A stretch of DNA of 64,000 nucleotides, from contig NZ_CP045644.1 of NCBI RefSeq assembly GCF_009498455.1, positions 310,001-374,000 on the forward strand, read 5' to 3'. Shown here piece by piece: positions 52,983-61,833 of this stretch. Made by a program: the position numbers and the translations under genes. Below the pieces are notes generated by a model. That model was not told the origin of the DNA. It saw only the letters and a program-made list of their open reading frames with translations, and did not search any database. Origin of the DNA: Variovorax paradoxus. GTDB lineage: Bacteria; Pseudomonadota; Gammaproteobacteria; Burkholderiales; Burkholderiaceae_C. Position 1 is the stretch's first letter; every line of letters begins with the position of its first letter.

Positions 52983-53930
52983 ATGACCATGCAAGAGACA
53001 AGCGCCCCTTCTTCTTCGCCGCTCGCGGCCCCTCGCGTGCTCGGCACGCCCGAATGCCTCTGGCCCGCCGCCGCCGAACTCGGCGAAGGCACGCTGTGGT
53101 CGGTGCGCGAACAGGCGCTGTACTGGATCGACATCCTGCAGCCGCGCCTCTTCCGCTACGACCCGGCCACCGGCGCGCAGCGCACCTGGCACTTCGACGA
53201 AGAGATCACCGCCATCGCCGAGCGCGCATCGGCGCCGGGCCTGTTCCTCACGCTGCGCCGCGGCTTCGCGCTGTTCGACACCACCGTGCCCGGCGACACC
53301 GCGAAGCCGCGCTACCTGCACCAGCCCGAACCCGAGCGCACCAACAACCGCTTCAACGACGGCAAGTGCGACAGCCGCGGCCGCTTCTGGGCCGGCAGCA
53401 TGGACTTCGACTGCAAGGCGCCCACCGGCGCGCTCTACCGCTTCGACGCCGACGGCCAATGCACCCGGCACGACGACGGCTTCGAGGTGACCAACGGGCC
53501 GACATGGTCGGGCGACGGCCGCACCCTGTACTTCAACAACACGGCGATCAACCTGCTGTACGCCTACGACTTCGACATGGACGCCGGCAGCGTGTCGAAC
53601 AAGCGCGTGTGGCACCGCTTCCCGAAGGGCGACGGCCTGCCCGATGGCATGACCACCGACGCGGCCGGCCGGTTGTGGATCGCGCATTGGGACGGGTCGT
53701 GCATCACCTGCCACGACCCGGTGAGCGCGGCCGAGCTGTGCCGCATTGCGCTGCCGGCAAGCAACGTGACCGACTGCGCCTTCGGCGGTGCAGATATGCA
53801 GACGCTCTACATCTCGACAGCGCGCAACAGCCGCACCGAAGAACAACTGAAGAGCGAGCCGCTGGCCGGTGGGCTCTTCTCGGTGCGCATCGACAGCCCG
53901 GGCGTGCCGGCTGCGTTGTTCGCAGGCTGA
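52983..53930 (+). CDS. SMP-30/gluconolactonase-family sugar lactonase
   Basis: Six-bladed beta-propeller lactonase of 315 residues that opens sugar-acid lactones; here probably L-arabino-gamma-lactone to L-arabonate. Metal ligands in family positions: Glu35 (ELGEGTLW), Asn in TNNRFNDGKCD, Asn in VTNGPTWSGDG and Asp in LPDGMTTDAAGRLW. Lines WIDILQPRLFRYDPAT and GALYRFDADGQ are typical propeller repeats. ATG 52983 is used, with a second ATG two codons later; an upstream TTG is unlikely. No signal peptide, so cytoplasmic. Confidence 0.92.
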   Translation: MTMQETSAPSSSPLAAPRVLGTPECLWPAAAELGEGTLWSVREQALYWIDILQPRLFRYDPATGAQRTWHFDEEITAIAERASAPGLFLTLRRGFALFDTTVPGDTAKPRYLHQPEPERTNNRFNDGKCDSRGRFWAGSMDFDCKAPTGALYRFDADGQCTRHDDGFEVTNGPTWSGDGRTLYFNNTAINLLYAYDFDMDAGSVSNKRVWHRFPKGDGLPDGMTTDAAGRLWIAHWDGSCITCHDPVSAAELCRIALPASNVTDCAFGGADMQTLYISTARNSRTEEQLKSEPLAGGLFSVRIDSPGVPAALFAG

Positions 53931-53943
53931 GCCGGCGCGCGCT

Positions 53944-55002
53944 TCAGCAAACGCTGAAGCGATGCTCGGTCGTGCTGGCGAACACCTCGCCGGGGCGCAG
54001 CACGGTCGACGGAAACTCCGGCCGATTCGGCGCATCGGGAAAGTGCTGCGTCTCCAGGCACAGGCCGTCGCCCTGTCGCAGGCTCGCGCCCGCGCTGCCG
54101 AGCAGGCTGCCGTCGAGGAAGTTGCCCGAATAGAACTGCACGCCGGGCTCGGTGGTGTGCACGTCCATCACGCGGCCGGAGGCTTCGTGGGCGAGGCGGG
54201 CGGCCAGTGCAAGGCCCATGCCGCTGCGATCGCCGTCGAGAACCCAGTTGTGGTCGTAGCCGTGCGCGCGCAGCAGCTGCTCGTGGCCTTCGCGGATGCG
54301 CTCGCCGATGCGCGTCGGCGTGCGGAAATCGAAGGGCGTGCCGGCCACCTCGCCGAGCCCGAGCGGAATGAGCGTGGCATCCACCGGGCAGTAGCGGCTC
54401 GCGGGCAGCGTCAGCACGTGGTCCATCACCGAGCCCGATCCCGCGAGGTTGAAATAGTCGTGGTGGCTCAGGTTGAGCACCGTGGGGCGGTCGGTGGTGG
54501 CGCGGTAGTCGATGCGCCAGGTATTGGCCGTGGCGCCCAGCGTGTAGCGCACCGTCAGCTGCACCTCGCCGGGGTAGCCCTCTTCGCCGTCGGCGCTGGT
54601 GTAGCGCAGTTCGAGGGCGAGTTCATGAGGCACCGGCACGATCTCCCAGTAGCGCTTGCCGAACCCCGTGGCCCCGCCGTGCAGCGTGTTCGGGCCGTCG
54701 TTCAGGCCCAGCTGATGAGCGCTGCCATCGAGCGTGAAGCGGCCCGCCGCGATGCGGTTGGCATAGCGGCCGACGATGGTGCCAAAGTGCGGATGCGGCT
54801 TCAGATAGTCATCGAGCGACGGCAAACCCAGCACGACGTTCGCGCTGCGCCCCTGCCGGTCGGGCACATGCAGCGCGGTGACGATGCCGCCGAGATTGAT
54901 GGCACTCAGGCGCAGGCCGTGGCCGTTGTCGAGCGTGTATTCGGTGACGGGGCGGCCGTCGGGCATGAAGCCGAAGGGGCGCGAAGTGAGTGGCTGGGTC
55001 AT
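53944..55002 (-). CDS. galM: Aldose 1-epimerase (mutarotase)
   Basis: Interconverts alpha and beta anomers of aldoses. The 352 residues contain the first catalytic His in NLSHHDYFNLAG (His181), a GRYANRIAAGRFTLDG substrate segment, NTLHGGATGFGKRYW, and the catalytic Glu in LCLETQHFPDAPN. The ATG overlaps the stop of the alpha/beta-hydrolase gene by four bases (ATGA), so it belongs to that operon by transcription, although its chemistry would also serve the arabinose pathway next door. It converges with the lactonase gene, 13 bases apart. No export signal. Confidence 0.93.
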   Translation of the reverse strand: MTQPLTSRPFGFMPDGRPVTEYTLDNGHGLRLSAINLGGIVTALHVPDRQGRSANVVLGLPSLDDYLKPHPHFGTIVGRYANRIAAGRFTLDGSAHQLGLNDGPNTLHGGATGFGKRYWEIVPVPHELALELRYTSADGEEGYPGEVQLTVRYTLGATANTWRIDYRATTDRPTVLNLSHHDYFNLAGSGSVMDHVLTLPASRYCPVDATLIPLGLGEVAGTPFDFRTPTRIGERIREGHEQLLRAHGYDHNWVLDGDRSGMGLALAARLAHEASGRVMDVHTTEPGVQFYSGNFLDGSLLGSAGASLRQGDGLCLETQHFPDAPNRPEFPSTVLRPGEVFASTTEHRFSVC

Positions 55003-55949
55003 CGGGCTTGAGATTGCAACGCCTCGCGCGCGCACTGCGATGCGGTGCGCAGGCCGATGCGGTCTTTCAGGTCATGGAAGGTCGGTGGCTCGGCCGCATG
55101 CGTCATCACTTCGACGCGGTGGCCCGCCTTGCCCACGGCATCGGCAAAGCGCTGCTGCAGCGCGAACGGGGTGTTGCGGTCGTCGGGGTTGCCGATGAGC
55201 ACGATGCGCCGCTGCGGGTCGCGCGCAATGCCGGCCACATGGTCCAGCGGGTCGTAGACCTGCGTGCTGCCCGTGGTGTCGGTGCGGCCGTCCTTCGAGC
55301 GGCCGAGCCGCCGCGCGCGCTCCAGCAGGTCGAACGCGCCCGAGGTGAGCACCGCGCAGGCCACGCGCGTGCGCCCGAGCGTGAGCAGCGCGGCGCCGGC
55401 CGTGGCGCCGCCGCTGTGGCCGACGATCACCACGCGCTGCAGGCGGTGGCGCTGCATCAGCGCCTCCAGCGCCGCATCGAGGGCGTGGAACTCCACTGCC
55501 TGACGCCGCTTGCGGTGGTCGCCCGACGAGCCGTAGGTGCCGGGCCGCGCCATGAAGATCCACGGCACGCCGGCACGGTCGCTCGCGGCCTGCGCATCGA
55601 GCGTGCGCAGCGGTTCGGTGTTGCCCGGAATGCGCGCGGGCGACTGGTTCATCACGCTGTCGCGGTCGCCCGAAAACTGCACGATGGCGATGCGCGCGTC
55701 GTCGATGTCGCGGCTTGCGAAGTAGCGGATGCACGACGGCCCCTCGACCGCCTGCACCCAGAGGAAGCCGGGACGGTCGGGGCAGTGGGCGCGCACGGCG
55801 GGCTGGTTCCAGTGCAGCAGCGCGCCTTCGGGCGAGGCGGACGCCGCCGGCTCGCGCGGCGTCGAGGCCCTCGGCGCGTCCACGCGTTGCGCGCAGGCCG
55901 TCTGCACGAGCACCAGCAGCAGGCAGGCCAGGCGCGCGCAAGGCTTCAT
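54999..55949 (-). CDS. Exported alpha/beta-hydrolase (possible lipoprotein)
   Basis: 316 residues. The hydrophobic N-terminus (LACLLLVLVQTACAQ) is a signal peptide; QTAC is a poor lipobox, so either lipidation at Cys19 or ordinary cleavage is possible. The hydrolase fold has nucleophile elbow VIVGHSGGATAG (Ser), an oxyanion region MARPGTYGSSGDHRKRR, an acid candidate in GNPDDRNTP and a late His in FHDLKDRIG. It overlaps both neighbours by four bases, so it is translationally coupled to the CapA/Mur-ligase fusion and to galM. Substrate unknown; an esterase or amidase acting on the product of the fusion protein is a reasonable guess. Confidence 0.8.
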   Translation of the reverse strand: MKPCARLACLLLVLVQTACAQRVDAPRASTPREPAASASPEGALLHWNQPAVRAHCPDRPGFLWVQAVEGPSCIRYFASRDIDDARIAIVQFSGDRDSVMNQSPARIPGNTEPLRTLDAQAASDRAGVPWIFMARPGTYGSSGDHRKRRQAVEFHALDAALEALMQRHRLQRVVIVGHSGGATAGAALLTLGRTRVACAVLTSGAFDLLERARRLGRSKDGRTDTTGSTQVYDPLDHVAGIARDPQRRIVLIGNPDDRNTPFALQQRFADAVGKAGHRVEVMTHAAEPPTFHDLKDRIGLRTASQCAREALQSQAR

Positions 55950-58900
55950 AGCTTTTGCAGCAGTTCGGGAATGAGGCCGAAGTCGGACGCCAGGCGGTCG
56001 CCCTTCACCAGCACCAGGTCGCCGTCGCGCAGGAAGTCGCCGAGGTAGCCGGTGAGCTGCGCGGCGTCTTCGAAGTGCGGGCCGAGCAGCTCGGCCGGCA
56101 CCTCCTCGCGCAGCCAGCGCATCTCGGCGCCGTGCGTCACGAGGTGCGCGATGCCCGAGGCGAGCAGCGGCGCGGCCAGGCTGCGGTGCATGGCCTCAGC
56201 GTCCTTGTCGAGGTTGACGATGCGCCCGAGCACGCCGATCTTGCGCGTCACCGGCCCGTGCACGGCGCGCTCGCAGGTGCGCACGAAGTCCATCGCGTTG
56301 CGCATCGACATGACCTCGGCGCTCCAGCTGTCGTCGATGAGCGTGGCCTGCACGCCGCCCTGCGTGCGCAGCGGGCGCAGCTGCATCACCGAGGCCGGCA
56401 GCCGCACGAAAGGCATGCGCGCGCAGGCTGCGTCGGCGTCGAAGCCCAACGCCAGCAGCGCCGCAAAGGCCAGCGCCGAATTGCGCACGAGCCCCGCGCT
56501 CGCGATCGGGAACAGGTACTCGACCGTGCGCCCCGGCAGTGCGATGCGCACGCGGCAGCCGCCGTCGGGCTCGGGCCGGGTGTCGACGATGCGGATGTTG
56601 GCGTCGGGCCCGCTGCCCACGACCCAGATGGCGCCCGCCGTGCGCGCCGCCGCCTGCACCACCTGCAGCAGGCAGGGAATGTGGTCGGGCACGATGGCCA
56701 CGCCGCCGGGCTCCAGCCCGAGGAAGAGGCGCGACTTGTAGTCGGCCGTCTGTTCCACCGTGGTCGCGCGGTAGGTCTGCGACAGGCCGAGTTCGGTGAG
56801 GATGGCCACGTGCGGCCGTGCCACCAGCGAGATTGGCCCGCGGTCCATCCACAGCCCGCTCTGCGCCATCTCGAGCACGCACACGTCGGCATCGGCCGGC
56901 AGGCTGGCCAGCGTGGCCGGCACGCCGACGCGCGAGTTGTGGTTGTCGACGGTGGTGTGCACGCGCGCCGCCTCGGGCAGCAGGTCGCGCAGCATGGCGA
57001 TGGTCGACGACTTGCCGACCGTGCCGGTCACGCCCACCACGCGCCCCTTGAAGCGCGCACGCGCGGCCGCGCCCAGGTCGATCATGGCGCGGATCGGGTC
57101 GTCCACCTGCAGCAGCGGAAAGGCCGGATCGAGCCCGTCCACCGCGTGCGCGACCACGGCGCCCGCGAGCGCGCGCTGTAGCACGGGCAGGTCGTCGTGG
57201 CGGTCGGGGTTGTCGGCGCGCGGCTTGCTGTAGTTCTCGTGCCGGGCGAGCGTGCGGTAGTCCGACGCGATGAACAGCGCGGGCTTCGGCAGCAGTGCCA
57301 TGTGCGTCGGCCCGCGCACCACGGCGTTCGCGACCCAACCCGGCGGCGGCGGCACGAGCCACTGCCCGCCGGTGACGCGCTGCAGCTCGTCGGCGGTCCA
57401 CACGGGCGAGGCCTGCGGCGCGGCACCCGGGCGCAGCGCCGCGAGCACGGGCGCGCGGCGCTCAGGCAGCGGCGTCGGTGCCTTCAGGCGCAGGCCGCAC
57501 CACACGGGCAAGCGGCGCGCGGACGGCAGGTCGGACAGCGCGCCGCGCACGCGCACTTCGATCTGCAGCACGTCGTCCTCGAGCAGGCCCAGGCGCGGCG
57601 CGCGCAGGCCGTAGCGGTCGCGGTAGATGCGCCCCGGCGTCCAGCGGCTGGTGGGCCACATCCAGTCGCAGGGGTCGTGGTCCATGGCCTCGCCCCAGGC
57701 CGGCATGGTGGTGCTGCGCATCGCCAGCGCGCGGAACTGCACGCGCAGGTCGGCGCTCACGGGCGCATCGGCGGTCCAGTACGACTCGACCCACAGCAGG
57801 CGTCGCCCGACGATCTGCGTCGGTGCGCAGCGGATGCCCACGAGGCGCAGCGGGCCGATCTGGATCGGGCGCATCTGCGCGTCGGCCGGCACCGCATCGA
57901 CCGACCACTCGGGCCGGGGCGCGAGCACGGGGCCGACCAGCGCGGGCGGGCGCGAAGCCGACAGCGGCGCCAGCGGCGGGCGCCCGGCCGGCGCGGTGCG
58001 TTCGGGCGGCGACAGCTGCAATGCGCAGCGCCCGTCGGGCCGCGGCGTCATCTCGGTGCCGAGCGCGCGACAGAGTTCAGCGAAGCGCGCGCTCGCGGCC
58101 TGCGCCGCCTCGCCCTCGCGCTGCTGCGAGAAACCGAAGCCCACACCGACGGGCGTGAACACCACCTCTTCGACGCCATGCGGCCCGAGGCGCAGCGAGA
58201 ACACGCCGGAGTCCCCGAGGTCACGGCGGATCGCGTCGAACAGCAGGTCGCCTGCGTCGTGCAGGATCGGCCGGCCCTGGTAGACCTCGATGCCTTGCAG
58301 CAGATGAGCCGAGGTGCCAAGCACCGCGTCGGCGCCGGCCTCGACGATGGCATGGCCGACGGCGATCTCCGCGCGCGAAGGCGCGGTCTCCTGGTTATTG
58401 CCCCAGTGCACGGCCACCAGCACCACGTCGGCCTCACGGCGCGCGGCGGCGATGCGCGGCGCGAGCGTGGCGCGCCAGGCGGCCGGGTCGCTGAGCGGCA
58501 GCCAAGCCGCGCCGGGAAGCTTCGCGGTCGCGGCAAAGCTCGGCTGCGTGGCGTCGAGCGAGAACAGCGCCACACGCAACCCACCGGCCTGGCGGAAGGC
58601 GGGGCTCAACGCCGAATCGAGGTCGGGCCCGGTGCCGGCGAAGGCGATGGCGGCGGCGTTGAGCAGCCCGTGCTGCTCCAGCAGCGCCTCGGGGCCGTAG
58701 TCGCCGCTGTGGTTGTTGGCCGTGGCGACCATGTCGATGCCGGCCTCGGTCAGCACCGACAGCATCTCGGGCCGTGCGCGGTAGTAGTACGGGCAGCCCT
58801 CGTTCTTCTCGACGCCCTGCGCGCCCGTGGTGGCGACCACGCATTCGAGATTCACGATGCGCAGGTCGGCCTCGCGCAGCGCGGGGATGTCGCCGAGCAT

Positions 58901-60733
58901 GCGGGCCGGGCCGCCCAGCTCGTGCATGCGGTAGTGCAGGCGGCGGCCCAGGTTGACGTCGCCGCCCCACAGCACCACGCCCTCGAGGCCGCGCGGTGCG
59001 GCCGGCTCGGCCGCGGCTTGCGAGAGCTGCGCGCTCTGCTGCTGCGCCTCGCGCGCTTCGAGCAGCCGGTGGTAGGCCACGTAGCCCGACAGGTAGTGCT
59101 CCACGTCGTCGATGCGCACGCGGAAGCTGTGGTGCTTGATGAAGAACGAGCCCGCGATGCGGTCGGGGTTGCGGAAGAACATCGCCAGCTCGGGCCAGAA
59201 GTGGCCGTTGGCGAGGTAGCGCGCGCGGTGCTCCAGCGCACGGTCGAACTTGTGGCGGTCGAGCCCCGCAAGCAGCGGGCGCAGCGCCGGGTCGGCTTCG
59301 AGCCGCAGCACCATCTCGCGCGCGGCCATCATGAGTTCGAGCAGCGTGGGGAAGGTGGTGATGCGCTCCAGCACGAAGTCGAGGTGGCCCGCCATGTTCT
59401 GCAGGCCGAACTGGTAGTAGCGCGTCTCGGGCTTGAAGCGCGTGAGCTCGTTGACGCAGTAGCTCAGCCAGTGGTCGTGCGCGCGCCAGTGGCCCGCGGC
59501 AATGAAATGCTCGAAGGCCTTTTCAACCACCGCGAGCCAGCGCGCATCGCGCGTGAGGCCGTACAGCCGCATGAGCCCGAAGGCCGCCTCGCCGTCGTAA
59601 TAAATGATGCGAAAGGGCTCCTTCACGTCGAGCCCCGGGTGGTTGAGCACGTGCACGAAGCGGCCGGTCTGCGCGTCCTGCATCGAGCGGATGCCCAGCG
59701 CGAGCTGCTCCAGCAGCGGCTGGTACTGCGTGTCGCCCGTGAGCTCGGTGTACTTCACGAAGGCCAGCAGGCACACGGCATTGCCGCCGAGCTTGATCTC
59801 GTTGCCGACGTCGACCAGGAACGCGGCCTGCGTGCCGTCGGGCAGCGCGGCGCGGCGGATCAGCCGCTGGCTCAGAAAGGCCAGCGCGCGGTCGATGGCG
59901 GCTTTCTGCGTGTCGTTGCGCGTGAGCTCCCAGCCTTCGAGCATCGCGTAGGTCGAGCTGGCGTGGCGCAGCGTGTTGTAGGTGGGAATCGCGCGGTCGA
60001 AGCACGGGAACCAGCCGTAGTGGAACTCGCCCGTGGGCTTGACCTGCTCGGCCAGGTAGTCGCTCGCCGAATCGACCAGCGCGCGCACCTGCGCCGCGTT
60101 CCAGTCGGTGAGCGTGCGAAAGCCTGCGGCCTGCCCTTCGGCCGTCAGCGGCCAAGCGCCGTCGGCATCGACGTACACGGCGCGCGTGGTGAAGCACCAC
60201 ACGGGCGCGGCGTCGTCGGTGGGAAAGTCGCGCTCCTCGCCGAAGCGCCGCTGGGTGTGCGTGCGCAGGTTGCCGTTGTTGGGCTCCGCGTGGTCGACCG
60301 TGCCGTTGTAGAGCACGGCGCTGCCGTGCATCTCCTGTGCGAGCAGCGCGGTGTCGAAATGCGCGTCGAGCGCGATGCCTTCGTTGAAGTAGTTGCGCTT
60401 GGTCTGCGCCAGCCGCGCCTTCAGTTCGCCCCAGGTCATCGGCGTGGTGCGATCGACGATCTCCGCGCGCAGCCGCTGCGCGGGCCGCTCGGCGCGCTTG
60501 GCCTTCACGGCCAGCGCCTCGGCGGCGGCCTGCCACGCGGCCTCGGTGTCGGGGCCGCGGCCCATGACGACGCGGGCGCGGCTCTCGCCCTCGCCGATGG
60601 CGAGGAACACCACGCAACCGGCTTCGTCGGTGGCGGGCGCGACCGGGGGCAGCGCCCCGTCCGGGGTGGCCAGGGCTTGCCTGGCGCGGTTCAACAGATC
60701 GGCGAGGGGGACGGGAGCTTCTTGGTGAGTCAT
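55946..60733 (-). CDS. Giant fusion: toroid-like domain + CapA/PgsA-like domain + Mur-ligase domain
   Basis: 1595 residues, no signal peptide, starting MTHQEAPVPLADLLNRARQA. Region 1 (about 90-570) is helix- and aromatic-rich (GEFHYGWFPCFDRAIPTYNT, GNEIKLGGNAVCLLAFVKYT, YYDGEAAFGLMRLYGLTRDA), the look of an alpha/alpha toroid as in glycan-acting enzymes. Region 2 (about 585-900) is a CapA/PgsA-like metallophosphatase fold: WGGDVNLG (Asp592), NLECVV, TANNHSGDYG, VHWGNNQE, GTSAHLLQG and HDAGDLLFD. Region 3 (about 1150-1595) is a Mur-ligase: P-loop TGTVGKSST (G1237), NHNSRVGVPATLAS, VLEMAQSG, IDDSWSAEVMSM. The Mur-type and CapA pairing recalls poly-gamma-glutamate synthesis (PgsB, PgsA), but here both are in one cytoplasmic chain with a third domain and without PgsC. 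Product unknown. Confidence 0.85.
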   Translation of the reverse strand: MTHQEAPVPLADLLNRARQALATPDGALPPVAPATDEAGCVVFLAIGEGESRARVVMGRGPDTEAAWQAAAEALAVKAKRAERPAQRLRAEIVDRTTPMTWGELKARLAQTKRNYFNEGIALDAHFDTALLAQEMHGSAVLYNGTVDHAEPNNGNLRTHTQRRFGEERDFPTDDAAPVWCFTTRAVYVDADGAWPLTAEGQAAGFRTLTDWNAAQVRALVDSASDYLAEQVKPTGEFHYGWFPCFDRAIPTYNTLRHASSTYAMLEGWELTRNDTQKAAIDRALAFLSQRLIRRAALPDGTQAAFLVDVGNEIKLGGNAVCLLAFVKYTELTGDTQYQPLLEQLALGIRSMQDAQTGRFVHVLNHPGLDVKEPFRIIYYDGEAAFGLMRLYGLTRDARWLAVVEKAFEHFIAAGHWRAHDHWLSYCVNELTRFKPETRYYQFGLQNMAGHLDFVLERITTFPTLLELMMAAREMVLRLEADPALRPLLAGLDRHKFDRALEHRARYLANGHFWPELAMFFRNPDRIAGSFFIKHHSFRVRIDDVEHYLSGYVAYHRLLEAREAQQQSAQLSQAAAEPAAPRGLEGVVLWGGDVNLGRRLHYRMHELGGPARMLGDIPALREADLRIVNLECVVATTGAQGVEKNEGCPYYYRARPEMLSVLTEAGIDMVATANNHSGDYGPEALLEQHGLLNAAAIAFAGTGPDLDSALSPAFRQAGGLRVALFSLDATQPSFAATAKLPGAAWLPLSDPAAWRATLAPRIAAARREADVVLVAVHWGNNQETAPSRAEIAVGHAIVEAGADAVLGTSAHLLQGIEVYQGRPILHDAGDLLFDAIRRDLGDSGVFSLRLGPHGVEEVVFTPVGVGFGFSQQREGEAAQAASARFAELCRALGTEMTPRPDGRCALQLSPPERTAPAGRPPLAPLSASRPPALVGPVLAPRPEWSVDAVPADAQMRPIQIGPLRLVGIRCAPTQIVGRRLLWVESYWTADAPVSADLRVQFRALAMRSTTMPAWGEAMDHDPCDWMWPTSRWTPGRIYRDRYGLRAPRLGLLEDDVLQIEVRVRGALSDLPSARRLPVWCGLRLKAPTPLPERRAPVLAALRPGAAPQASPVWTADELQRVTGGQWLVPPPPGWVANAVVRGPTHMALLPKPALFIASDYRTLARHENYSKPRADNPDRHDDLPVLQRALAGAVVAHAVDGLDPAFPLLQVDDPIRAMIDLGAAARARFKGRVVGVTGTVGKSSTIAMLRDLLPEAARVHTTVDNHNSRVGVPATLASLPADADVCVLEMAQSGLWMDRGPISLVARPHVAILTELGLSQTYRATTVEQTADYKSRLFLGLEPGGVAIVPDHIPCLLQVVQAAARTAGAIWVVGSGPDANIRIVDTRPEPDGGCRVRIALPGRTVEYLFPIASAGLVRNSALAFAALLALGFDADAACARMPFVRLPASVMQLRPLRTQGGVQATLIDDSWSAEVMSMRNAMDFVRTCERAVHGPVTRKIGVLGRIVNLDKDAEAMHRSLAAPLLASGIAHLVTHGAEMRWLREEVPAELLGPHFEDAAQLTGYLGDFLRDGDLVLVKGDRLASDFGLIPELLQKL

Positions 60734-60813
60734 GCGCCGCGAATGATGACAGGCCGCGGCGCGGCCTGCCACTGCGGAAATCCGGGGCGCGTCAGGTCCG
60801 GGTCGGGCGCGGG

Positions 60814-61692
60814 TCAGGCCCAGGCGTCGAACACCGCGCCGCGCACCGCATCGACCGCCGCCGAACGCTCGCCGCCGGCCGGCGCGAGCCAGCACAGCCA
60901 CGTGTGTGAGCGCCAACCGTTCCAGACCGCGAGCTCGCCCTGGCGCTCACCCTGCTCGGCCTGGTCGAGCCGCATCAGGCCCGCGCCCATGCCGCTGGCG
61001 ACCATGCTGCGGATGGCGCTCTCGCCGTCGGCGGTGACGCCCTGGCGGTAGTCGCGCCCGGCCGAGGCGAACAGCTTTTCGAGGTGCGCGCGCAGGATGC
61101 ACGAGGGCGGCGTGCCGACCCAAGTCAGGTCGGTGAGCTGGTCGAGCGTGAGCTCGGGATGCGCCTGCGCCACCGACAGCGGCAGGCCCACGGCCAGGTC
61201 GACCACGCCCAGGCGCCGCAGCTCGAAGCCTTCGAGCCGCTCGGCGTCGCTGAGCACATAGGCGCAGTCGAGTTCGCCGCGCTGCACGGCCGCCAGGGTT
61301 TCGTACGACAGCCCCTGCTTGAGCTGCAGCGTGACCTGCGGATGCTGCTGCGCCAGCGTGACCAGCACGCTGCCCAGCCGCAGCGCCACCGGATCGACCA
61401 CCGTGCCGAAGCGCACCACGCCCTGCGCCGCGCCGCGCAGCTGGTCGGCGGCCGACTGCATGCGCATCGCCGAGGCCAGCGTGCGCTCGGCCTCTTCGAG
61501 CAGGCGCTGGCCGGCCGCGGTGGGCGACATGCCGCGCGGCGTGCGCTCGAACAGGCGCACGCCGAGCTCGTCTTCGAGCGCCTTGAGTTGCGCGCTGGCG
61601 GCCGGCGCGCTGGTGAACACGCGCTCGGCGGCGCGGGTGAGGTTGCCCTCCTTCGCGATGGCAACGAAGGTCTTCAGTTGGTACAGCTCCAT
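60814..61692 (-). CDS. LysR-family regulator
   Basis: 292 residues from ATG 61692 (MELYQLKTFVAIAKEGNLTR). HTH followed by AAERVFTSAPAASAQLKALE and the ligand-binding domain from about 90. It diverges from the DMT-family exporter gene, which is the classical target arrangement, and lies 81 bases from the start of the CapA/Mur-ligase fusion gene on the same strand, so either could be controlled by it. Longer in-frame extensions lie in the intergenic gap and are unlikely. Confidence 0.9.
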   Translation of the reverse strand: MELYQLKTFVAIAKEGNLTRAAERVFTSAPAASAQLKALEDELGVRLFERTPRGMSPTAAGQRLLEEAERTLASAMRMQSAADQLRGAAQGVVRFGTVVDPVALRLGSVLVTLAQQHPQVTLQLKQGLSYETLAAVQRGELDCAYVLSDAERLEGFELRRLGVVDLAVGLPLSVAQAHPELTLDQLTDLTWVGTPPSCILRAHLEKLFASAGRDYRQGVTADGESAIRSMVASGMGAGLMRLDQAEQGERQGELAVWNGWRSHTWLCWLAPAGGERSAAVDAVRGAVFDAWA

Positions 61693-61833
61693 GACCGCGG
61701 ATTGTGAGCGCGTGCGGTGCGGCGGTCCGTTCGCTTTTTCGGAAGCCCCTGTCCAAAGAAACGAATGGCCTTCGCGGGGCGGCGTCCCCATCCTTCAGGC
61801 CACGCACTCCGTGTTTTTCTGAAAGGTCTTCCC

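Noticed and set aside
57197..61051. Open frame of nearly 1300 codons on the plus strand opposite the CapA/Mur-ligase fusion.
   Set aside because: Shadow of the real gene. Its translation is low-complexity Arg/Gly/His-rich, while the minus strand gives clear domain motifs and ATGA-coupled neighbours.
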